From contig CBDCEX010000012.1 of the NCBI GenBank assembly GCA_965216025.1, positions 1-64,000 of the forward strand: a DNA stretch of 64,000 bases, read 5' to 3'. Shown piece after piece: positions 56,701-64,000 of this stretch. Both the position numbers and the translations under genes were made by a program. The notes under the pieces were generated by a model, which did not search any database, was not told the DNA's origin, and saw only the letters and a list, made by a program, of their open reading frames with translations. This stretch comes from JADFQT01 sp965216025 (GTDB taxonomy: Bacteria; Chloroflexota; Dehalococcoidia; Lucifugimonadales; UBA3495). The first letter of the stretch is position 1. Each line of letters opens with the position of its first letter.

Positions 56701-58524
56701 GACTGGTCGCTCTACGACACACGGGAGCTCGCGCTCAGCCTGCCGGCAAACAACGACGCCACGGGGACGCCGGACATCACGGGGAGAGCCCTGGCCGGCC
56801 AGACCCTGACGGCCGGAATGGGAAACGTCGCTGACGCCGACGGGCTGCCGAATGCCTCGGACTTTGCGTGGCAGTGGATACGGGCGGCCGATGAGACCGA
56901 TACTCCGATCCAGGATGCGACATCGAGCACGTACACACTGACGGACGACGATGCCGGCAAGCAGGTCAAGGTCGTGATGAGCTTCACCGACAGCCTGAGC
57001 GGAGTCGAGTCGCTGACCAGCGACGCCTACCCTTCGAGCAGCACGGTGCAACGGGTCCTGGTCAGCAACATCGGCCAGACCGTGATCACCCAGAACGACA
57101 ACGCCGGTGAACTTCTAATATTGGACGCAGCGCAGGAATTCACCACCGGCTCCAACGAGACCGGCTACACCCTGTCCAGCATCGACCTGGAGCTCACTGT
57201 TGCAAGCACGAGCAACTTCCCCGTTGTGAAACTGTTCAGCGGCTCCGCAAACGGAACAGAGGTTGCCACGTTGACCGCGCCGACAAACGCATCTACTGGG
57301 AAAACCACCTACACCTTCACGGTGCCCACAGCCATCACGCTGGAGGGGGACACCAGTTACTGGGTCATGGCTGAGACCGGCGGGGGTACGTGGCACACCG
57401 TCGGCTTTGCCGAAGACGCAACTCCCGCCCTAGGCTGGAGCATTGCTGACAGAGACGAATTCCGTGTTTTCAGTTCAACCGGCCCCTTCAGTACAGATAC
57501 CCTAGTCGCGCTGATGATCAGGGTCAACGGCACGGTCAACAACCCTTTCCTGGAGAACTTCCGCGCTGACGCCGGCAACGCGCAGGTCACGCTCCGCTGG
57601 GACAATCCAGAAGACTCCAGCATCACCCGGTACCAGTACCGCCAGCGGGTCACGTCCGAAAGTGCCTGGGACCCCGACTGGACCGGCATTCCCAGCAGCG
57701 GGGCCAGCACCACCTCGTACACCGTGAGGAACCTGGCGAACTGGACACCCTACACGTTCCAAATACGCGCCGTGCGCGGCAACGAGCCGACCGCAACGTC
57801 CGCGGCCACCGCCACGCCTGAAGGGCCGCCCCTGGCGCCCAGGAACCTGGCTGCACGCGCGCAGGACCAAGTCATAACCGCATCGGGGCAGATACCCCCG
57901 GCCGGAGACGAGCGGGCGCCCGTAACTTCATACAAGGTCCGCTACCGGCAGGTGGGCATGGGCACATCACCCTGGCAGAACCTAACCCGCGCCAACGACG
58001 ACCGCTCCGCTACACAGGAGATCAACAACCTCACGAACCGCCAGCACTACCAGGTGCAGGTGGCAGCCGTGAACCGGGTGGGCACGGGCCAGTGGGCTTC
58101 CGTCAAGGCGACGCCGCAGGCACCGGATTCCCCGCCACCAGCTCCGACTGGCGATGCAGCGCTCACCCTGGGCATCCTCGGACTGTTCTGGGATAACTCC
58201 GCCACGGGGAACACTCTCTGGGCAGATACCTGCACCGGCCTCAGGAGCTTCCACATCATCTGGGACGGACCCAAGGGCCACGACCGAGCAGCGAACGAAT
58301 GGGCGGCACACATCAACACCAGTGGCGGCGCGGGAGTGGTCACCCACGCCTTCAGGGAGACTCTCAAGCACCCGGGCTACTACGAGATGTACGGCACGGT
58401 GAACTTTGAGGGGAACGGCAGTCTCTCGGTCAACGTGAGAGGCCATTTCGGCGAGACCTGGGGCACCTGGTCCCCAACCGGCAGTCTCTACTGCTATACA
58501 ACGGAGAAACCCTCAAAGAACTGA
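53770..58524 (+). pseudogene. Large fibronectin type III surface protein with in-frame TAG
   Basis: From ATG 53770 (after GAGGAGAC) the frame encodes about 1,584 residues with one interruption, TAG at 55486-55488. A signal peptide (LPILIAAWLFIIAATVTMSS) is followed by Fn3 domains (PGQLVISWESPDPAPTDYRI, PPAAPTGLIAARIGHSVLTL, APTDLSATARGSTKINLSW, PLAPRNLAARAQD). Two related extracellular modules start VSNLSQIANQN and VSNIGQTVITQND, and there are Ig-like/SwmB-type repeats (PTFVSGTANGTLIVMTFSEE). The TAG lies in VENVD-stop-ADFMVTGTTATL, where a polar residue such as Gln would fit. The end FEGNGSLSVNVRGHFG looks complete. Likely an adhesive or carbohydrate-contact protein; if the TAG is real only the first 572 residues are made. 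Confidence 0.75.
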
Positions 58525-58845
58525 CGCCCGAGCGAGAGTGAGGGAAGGCTAAATTAGCCCGAAGGCCTGTCTGTAAACCCCAGGCCGAGAATATCGAAAT
58601 CAGCAACGCTCCCGACGGATTTATCCCCGCTCGGGAGTTTTGCAATTTTCTCTACTACTACATCAAGTTTGAGCAACCCAATCCTCTCGGCCTCATGCGG
58701 GCACCCTGGTCTTCTACTCTGTCAAAGCCCTGGCCAAAGACCAGCCCCGCAGCTGACAGGAAGCCGCCGGACGCACGGGGATGGACCCCTCTAACGACAG
58801 AAGAACCAAAACATTCAAAGCCAGTCCGATGCTAACATCAGTTTC
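58525..58845. other. Intergenic, no gene recognised
   Basis: CCCGAGCG (58527) and CGCTCGGG (58631) are inverted but about 100 bases apart. No gene or compact terminator is seen. Confidence 0.5.
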
Positions 58846-59718
58846 ATGGAAAACATCGGCGAACAGGGCCGGTTAATCCCTGAAATAAACCGAAAGCCGC
58901 GAAAGCCCCCGTCGCATAGGGCAAACGACCTTGATGGGGAAAAGTGGCTGAAGAACTCCATCGGCATCTGGAGTGACATCTCCAAGACCTCCGAAGAAAC
59001 CGCCCTCAAACACCCAGCGATGTTTCCCACCCAGCTGGTTTCCCGGCTGATCGAATCATTCACCCGGCCTGACCAGACCGTGATCCTAGACCCCTTTTCC
59101 GGCATCGGCTCCACGGCCATCGCAGCCGAAGCCCTAGGCCGGCTGGGAATAGGACTGGAGATATCCCCAGAATATATATCGAAAGCTAGGAAACGGCCGC
59201 ACCCGAACCATAATCTATTCGACCAGCGTCGGGAAACAAGCAGGGGAGAACGCCGATTCTTCGAGGCTGATGCCAGAGACATCCTGAAACACGTTGACCC
59301 AGAGTCGGTTGACTTCGTGGTTACATCTCCTCCCTATTGGGACATTCTGCTCCAGAACCGTTCTGCAGACTACAAGGAGATCAGGAACTACGGGGACTCC
59401 GACCAAGACCTGGGTAGGATATCCGACTACCAGGAATTTCTAGACGCCCTGGGGGGTGTATTTTCAAATATCCTAACCGTTCTCAAGCCCGGCTGCTACT
59501 GCTGCGTGGTCGTTATGGATTTGAGAAAGGGCAGCAATTTTTTCCCGCTGCACGCCGACCTGGCAGTTAAGATGCAGGAAATGGGGTTCCTGTTCGACGA
59601 CCTCATCATCTGGGACAGAAAGCACGAATACAACAACCTCCGACCCCTGGGCCACCCCAGCGTCTTCCGCATCAACAGGGTGCACGAGTACATACTGATC
59701 TTCCAGAAGCCGGGATAA
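58846..59718 (+). CDS. Orphan DNA methyltransferase (SPPY type), second copy of layout
   Basis: A 290-residue enzyme with motif I VILDPFSGIGSTAIAAEALG (about 79-98) and motif IV FVVTSPPYWDILL (about 157-169), the same order as the enzyme at 22884. The N-terminal GEKWLKNSIGIWSDISK and HPAMFPTQLVSRLIE parts are the pre-motif-I region of these single-chain N4-cytosine/N6-adenine methylases. The C-terminal FDDLIIWDRKHEYNNLRPLG..FRINRVHEYILIFQKP is typical. No endonuclease gene is adjacent. Complete; it probably methylates a short site for protection or phage-borne counter-restriction. Confidence 0.85.
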   Translation: MENIGEQGRLIPEINRKPRKPPSHRANDLDGEKWLKNSIGIWSDISKTSEETALKHPAMFPTQLVSRLIESFTRPDQTVILDPFSGIGSTAIAAEALGRLGIGLEISPEYISKARKRPHPNHNLFDQRRETSRGERRFFEADARDILKHVDPESVDFVVTSPPYWDILLQNRSADYKEIRNYGDSDQDLGRISDYQEFLDALGGVFSNILTVLKPGCYCCVVVMDLRKGSNFFPLHADLAVKMQEMGFLFDDLIIWDRKHEYNNLRPLGHPSVFRINRVHEYILIFQKPG

Positions 59719-59886
59719 AGACCTCTCAAAAGTGGCGCTATGGTCCGGGCAGGAAGAGCTAATCCATATCCTGCTGATCTTCCTGAAAAGCCTGGGCCCC
59801 CGGTTCTCGCCAGGGGGGCCTGGCTTTGGATCCAGAATTGGCAGGCACCCAGAAATCAACTCAGTACAGAACATAGGAGGACTGGA

Positions 59887-60483
59887 ATGACCACCACGCA
59901 AGAGGACGACATGCAACCAACCTACCTGATCCAATGGCTCTACGAAAGTTCCCTGATCCTCGAAGTACACCAGGACAACTATTGTAGAGACAGGGAAGAG
60001 GACCTTTCCATCGACTCTGACTTGAATCGAATTGTCCAAGAGCAGGTGCGTGACTACCAAACCACCGACAATCTTGGACGCATGATCGAACGGGAATTGG
60101 ACAACCTGACCACAGTCATCTGCCAAAAGCTCCCCGAAGAGAGAATCAGGGAGGCATCCTGGCAACTGCAGGCCCCGGGCTCATACGACCCCTTTGCGAT
60201 CCCCTATCACCCGACTACCGAAACGCTGCTGCACCGGTTGCTCAGCCAAGAAGGGGAGCTAAAACCCGGGAACGGGTGGATGCCTGAGAGCAGGGCCAGA
60301 TACGTTGCCCCAGACATATTCCGAGCAACAAGAGAGGTTGCCCTGGAATTCGAACCCGGAGAACACCTGCTCGACGAGATAGACCGGGAGCTGGCATACC
60401 TCTCCGGCCAAGCACTGGAGATGCTGGAAGATGGCCAGGAGTGTACAGGACACGGAGAACCATCCTGGCAGGACTCCAGCTAG
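59887..60483 (+). CDS. Uncharacterised acidic protein (198 aa)
   Basis: From ATG 59887, with GGAGG six bases upstream, the product starts MTTTQEDDMQPTYLIQWLYE and is acidic and mostly helical, with no membrane segments. Notable stretches are QVRDYQTTDNLGRMIERELD and YVAPDIFRATREVALEFEPG. I do not recognise it. It follows the methyltransferase in the same direction and is followed by a strong palindrome. Confidence 0.6.
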   Translation: MTTTQEDDMQPTYLIQWLYESSLILEVHQDNYCRDREEDLSIDSDLNRIVQEQVRDYQTTDNLGRMIERELDNLTTVICQKLPEERIREASWQLQAPGSYDPFAIPYHPTTETLLHRLLSQEGELKPGNGWMPESRARYVAPDIFRATREVALEFEPGEHLLDEIDRELAYLSGQALEMLEDGQECTGHGEPSWQDSS

Positions 60484-60578
60484 GGCTCTAGCCAAGGACT
60501 CTAGCTAAGGAGTACAGGCTGGAGGGTAACGAAAGATCAGTCTGCCACGCTCCGATAAAAAGGGGCAACAGCAAACCC

Positions 60579-60610
60579 AAAGGGCTGGGGAAATATTTCC
60601 CCAGCCCTTT
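60579..60610 (+). terminator. Perfect 32-bp palindrome (terminator-like)
   Basis: AAAGGGCTGGGGAAAT followed directly by its reverse complement, about 95 bases after the preceding stop. A-rich before and T-rich at the end of the stem, so it can end transcription in either direction. Confidence 0.7.
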
Positions 60611-60665
60611 GCTAATGCTCGCAGAGGGACGAGGAAAAAATAAATCCTAGGAGAGAATCCACAGT

Positions 60666-60969
60666 ATGACAAAAGAAGAGATCGCGCGACTCGCAATGCT
60701 GGACGCCGAAACCGAAAGCCTTGAGAATCTCAGGGCTGCTGCAGGCATATATGACCGGCTCATCAGGAGCCAGAGGACGGGGTCAACCCCAATCATTGTC
60801 CAAAATGATATCTCCGGCACACCACTGCCGAACGGATCGCTCCACTGGTTCGGCTACTGCTTCGAATGGGCTGACCTCCCGGACGAACCTCTGCTGCGCG
60901 AGGACGACCCCCCCAGGTGGGTGGGAAGCTGGCCCGGTTTCACCTTCAGGACCGGCATATCAGACGCTA
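60666..60969 (+). pseudogene. Uncharacterised accessory protein, 5' part (interrupted by IS1182)
   Basis: ATG 60666 starts MTKEEIARLAMLDAETESLE, then a beta-rich part with LHWFGYCFEWADLPDEP and SWPGFTFRTGISDA, where IS1182 copy 3 has inserted. Joining across the IS (one CTAG kept) gives ISDARVTVEIDEFEQDGDDE and an open frame to 63126, about 198 residues in all. Confidence 0.75.
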
Positions 60970-62840
60970 GAGGATCGGCCGAAAAGTACCCTGATCCAGG
61001 CTAGTCCGATATAATGGGCAGGAGAATTTAATGGGTGTGGGAGGCAGGGGATGCTGGGAAAACGCTCTAAACAGCTGGGGTTCCTGGAAGCGGACCATCT
61101 CTACCTGGACTATGTGGGCCGCGGCTCCTTCTACGGCTTCCTGGCCTCCCTGCGGGGTCAGCTATTTCGAGACGAAGACTTCGCCGAACTGTATTGCCCG
61201 GACAATGGCCGGGATAGCGTGCCGCCCAGTCTGGTGGCCACCGCGCTGTTGCTACAGGCCTACGACAAAGTGAGCGACCTGGAAGCCAAGCAGAGGGCGG
61301 ACTTCGATATCCGGTGGAAGGTGGCGTTGGGAATTGAGGTGGAGGACCGTCCCTTTGCCAAGAGCACCCTGCAACTGTTTCGAGCCCAGCTGATCCTCCA
61401 CGACCGGGTGCGGTCCGTCTTTCAGCGCAGCCTCCAATTCGCCCGGCAGACCGGCTGCCTGAAAGGACGGCGGATGAAGGTGGCGGTGGACACTACCTAC
61501 ATTCTGGGCCGGGGAGCGGTCAAGGACACCTACAACCTGCTGGCCGACGGCATCGTCCAGGTGGTCAGGGCACTGGCCCAACTGGATGGGACCCGGGCCG
61601 AGGAGTGGGCCTTGAGACACGGCCTGGAGCTTTACTTTGGCTCCAGTGTGAAGGGAGAGGCGGGGATTGACTGGGACAACAAGAAAGAGCGGCAAGCCTT
61701 ACTGCAGAAGATAGTAGCCGATGCCGATGGGGTATTGGAACTGGCCCGTCAGGCCCAAGGTAGATTTCCCGCAGATAGTCCTGAGCGCCAGGCTATTGGA
61801 GAAGCAGCGGAACTCTTGGGGCAACTCCTCTTGCAAGATGTGGAACGGCAGGAGGATGGTCCGGCCCGGAAGGATGGCGTAAGCCGGGACCGGGTCCCTT
61901 CGGCGCACGACCCGGAGATGCGCCATGGGCGCAAAAGCAGCAGCAAACGCTTCGACGGACATAAGGCTGCCGTGGTGGTGGATACCGATTCCCAACTAGT
62001 GACCGCGGTAGATATCCTGCCCGGCAATGCCGGTGACAACACCGGAGTCCTGGAACTGGTGGAGCAGAGTGAAGAGAACACGGGCATAGCTGTGGAGGAG
62101 ACCATTGGGGATGCGGCCTATGGGGATGGCGGGACGCGGCAGGCCTTTGCCGATGCCGGTCGGACGCTAATAGCCAAGGTGCCGGGTCGTCCCAGAAAAG
62201 CCCACTTCCCCAAGGAAGACTTCCAGATCGACCTGACGGCTGGCGCCTGCACCTGCCCGGCCGGGCAGGTCACCCACACGCTACGTACCATGGGCAACCG
62301 GACCAACCGGTTGGGTCAGACCTACCCGGCCCAGAGTTTTCAATTCGACCCGGCGGTCTGTGGCGTATGCCCGCTGCGAGACCAATGCATTGCCAGCAGC
62401 AAGGGCAAAGGCCGTACGGTGACTCTCCACCCTCAGGAAGCGCTCCTGCAACAAGCCCGGGCCTTCCAGCAGAGTGAGAGCTTCGCCGAATACCACAGCC
62501 GGGGCAGGTGGTCGAGCATCGCCTGGCTCGGCCGGTTCAACTGGGGGTCCGCCAATCTCGCTACTTTGGCCGGACCAAGACCCTTTATCAGCTACTCCTG
62601 GCCGCCACGGTGGCCAACCTGACCCTGGTGGCTACCAGGATGGGGATGATGTCCCAGGCTTCAGGCTCCTCCCCCAATAAACCAGAGAATAGACCGGACC
62701 GGCTCGCCGCCGGAGCCTGCCCTGAGTTCGGACCGGGTCGCCCATCGTTACCGCCCAATTCATATTGGTCGCTGCCAGCTGGGCCGCCCTTAGTTTCAGA
62801 CCTGGGACCGGTCACAGCAGGGCTTTTCACGGGTTTCTAG
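60967..62840 (+). mobile_element. IS1182-family element, copy 3
   Basis: The ends are CTAGAGGATCGGCCGAAAAG and CACGGGTTTCTAG. The interrupted gene shows that CTAG is the target duplication. It is 32 bases shorter than copy 2, the difference lying near the transposase 3' end. Confidence 0.93.
61051..62840 (+). pseudogene. IS1182 transposase, frameshift near C-terminus
   Basis: Same protein as copies 1 and 2: MLGKRSKQLGFLEADHLYLD, MKVAVDTTYILGRG, KRFDGHKAAVVVDTDSQL, ETIGDAAYGDG and the Cys region. One extra G (AGCCGGGGCAGG near 62505) moves the frame from EYHSRGRWSSIAWLG to the proper QVVEHRLARPVQLGVRQSRY, FGRTKTLYQLLLAA. The lesion differs from that in copy 2. Confidence 0.9.
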
Positions 62841-63126
62841 GGTAACGGTTGAAATCGACGAATTTGAGCAAGACGGCGATGACGAAGAGGGCGAGCGCAT
62901 CCATGTGACGCCAAAAAGGTACATCGTCACAGTCGAAGCCCACGGGCTTGACCGCGCCCTGGTATTCACCTGCCCGAGCTGGTACGAAGTTCAGCAGAAA
63001 TGCAGGACAATGGAATACCGGCTGGACGAAAGCGAAATGGAGCGGCACCTCCTCTGCTATGACATGGATGGCAACCCTACCGCAGATACCTGCTTATTCT
63101 GCGAACGAGGTACGCCCGGGGGATGA
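62841..63126 (+). pseudogene. Uncharacterised accessory protein, 3' part
   Basis: Continues the 60666 gene after the IS: VTVEIDEFEQDGDDEEGERI, VTPKRYIVTVEAHGLDRALV, FTCPSWYEVQQKCRTMEYRL and the Cys pair TADTCLFCERG. No family recognised. Confidence 0.7.
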
Positions 63127-63313
63127 GCCTAAGGAGACTGTCATCAACCTCATGGACGGACCATCCACCCTACCGGGAGCCGACCACATTCGGGAGGGCA
63201 TAGTCATCCGTCCGGTGCTTGAGGCCATAAGCGAGCTGACTGGGACAAGGAAAATAGCAAAGTCCATCAGTGAAAGCTACCTGCTCCGCCGGGGAGGCAC
63301 GGAACTGCGATAG
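63125..63313 (+). pseudogene. RNA ligase, C-terminal remnant
   Basis: In a different frame from the preceding gene the sequence reads MDGPSTLPGADHIREGIVIR, PVLEAISELTGTRKIAKSIS and ESYLLRRGGTELR before TAG 63311-63313. The EGIVIRP motif (nucleotidyltransferase motif IV) and the K.IS..YLLRRGGTE ending (motif V region) are those of phage-type ATP-dependent RNA ligases. The adenylation Lys motif is missing upstream. It is the last 60 codons of a lost gene. Confidence 0.7.
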
Positions 63314-63724
63314 ACCTGGATGGTATGAGATTCAAGGAGATGGGATAACCAAAAGCCAGGACACCAGGAAATCCCTTCACATCTCCGGCCCCCACATTGG
63401 TCTCTCTGGCCCCTTTCCTCATAAGGCAGCTGGCCTTCCGCTGGGTCGAAGAGCCTGTCCGCCTGATGCCCCGCTCGATGCCATTGGGGACGTGCTCACC
63501 TATCCTGGCAGGCTTTGCGCAAGAAATGGGAATTCGCACTCATAGAAGATTTTCCTGCACAATAAATGACCAGCGACAGGAACCCTAACAAAAGATCCAT
63601 CCAAATCTGCCAGCACGACGCCGCGTGTACGACATTGGTGATAACATCGGAAAGCACCATCGCCGAATGGCAGAAACCACTCTGGAGCCTCAACAAAGCC
63701 TTAACCGGATACCAAGGAGCACAA
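63314..63724. other. Intergenic, no gene recognised
   Basis: Only unsupported frames are present. An in-frame ATG at 63566 would extend the next gene upstream by 53 codons, but the residues do not look like a nucleotidyltransferase start. Confidence 0.45.
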
Positions 63725-64000
63725 ATGACTACGCCAAACGCCGACCAGCGTACACTGGACATAGCCTGGCATATCCACAAGATTGCTGAAGCAAGGCAAA
63801 CATTCCTGTTTGGCTCCAGGGCCCGCGGAGACCACCGCAACAATTCAGATATAGACCTACTTGTTATCATGGGAACCACGCCAACGGATTCCTGGCTGCA
63901 GGACATGCGACAGAGAGCGCGCCAGGTCCAAAAAGACCTGATGCCAGAGGCATCGGGAATCGACATCATCTGCATGTCAGAACCGGATTTCCTCAGCCGA
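63725..64000 (+). CDS. Nucleotidyltransferase-domain protein (partial, runs off window)
   Basis: ATG 63725 has AAGGAG six bases upstream. The 92 visible codons have the pol-beta-type nucleotidyltransferase signature TFLFGSRARGDHRNNSDIDL, with the GS motif and the two metal-binding Asp residues, followed by a third strand GIDIICMSEPDFL with another Asp. Small proteins like this are usually MntA-type antitoxins that AMPylate a HEPN toxin; the partner would lie to the right of the window. No stop is reached by 64000. Confidence 0.8.
   Translation, partial: MTTPNADQRTLDIAWHIHKIAEARQTFLFGSRARGDHRNNSDIDLLVIMGTTPTDSWLQDMRQRARQVQKDLMPEASGIDIICMSEPDFLSR

Overview
The window is a GC-rich (roughly 60% by eye) bacterial chromosome segment in which ordinary housekeeping and catabolic genes are separated by many insertion sequences (IS) and decayed genes. 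Gene content fits Chloroflexota, possibly a Dehalococcoidia/SAR202-like or host-associated lineage: a transaldolase/glucose-6-phosphate isomerase type locus with gnd, zwf and pgl, a GlcD-GlpC fusion flavoprotein, an iron-dependent alcohol dehydrogenase, an ACMSD-like amidohydrolase, a DUF3179 protein and a large Fn3 surface protein. The taxon is inferred from gene families only; there is no rRNA or tRNA gene in the window.

Layout. 1-2.6 kb: IS3 and ISNCY remnants, a retropepsin-like protein, a T5orf172 nuclease-like protein and a brnT stump. 2.6-8.5 kb: an ISAs1 copy, then a scrambled pentose-phosphate locus in which only zwf is intact. tal-pgi, a DUF2090 aldolase, a HAD phosphatase and gnd survive as deletion-fused fragments, and pgl is cut by an IS1380 fragment that itself carries an IS630-type MITE. 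9-12.1 kb: a 5'-truncated NDH-2, a frameshifted multi-pass membrane protein and an aquaporin relic. 12.1-15.1 kb: two IS66 copies with an exactly 100-bp internally deleted derivative between them.

15.2-27 kb is the best-preserved part: a DUF3179 protein, a beta-hydroxyacid dehydrogenase, hpt, a third IS66 copy, an NAD-epimerase, trxB, a TauE/SafE permease, an orphan DNA methyltransferase, an AcoX-like NAD-kinase-family protein and an amidase. 26.8-32 kb holds IS1182, ISAs1 and IS630 copies around decayed secreted-protein genes. 33-45 kb is again mostly intact: GlcD-GlpC fusion, Fe-ADH, IS1182, amidohydrolase, LOG-family protein, M28 lipoprotein peptidase, RDD protein and alpha/beta hydrolase. 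45.3-64 kb is accessory DNA: an uncharacterised gene split by IS630, a brnTA remnant, higBA, a C5-methyltransferase fragment, a very large Fn3 protein, a second orphan methyltransferase, a gene split by IS1182, an RNA-ligase remnant and a nucleotidyltransferase running off the end.

The observation most worth following up is the DUF3179 gene at 15213-16331. Its only interruption is an in-frame TGA exactly at the first Cys of the conserved CPLC motif, and a long near-perfect hairpin begins one base after it. That is the arrangement expected of a bacterial selenocysteine codon with its SECIS element. The other four in-frame stops in the window can each be explained by one C-to-T change in a plausible sense codon; this one cannot. 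A point mutation or sequence error remains possible. Many frameshifts lie in homopolymers, so part of the apparent decay could be sequencing error, although the deletions, swapped gene halves and precise IS insertions cannot be.
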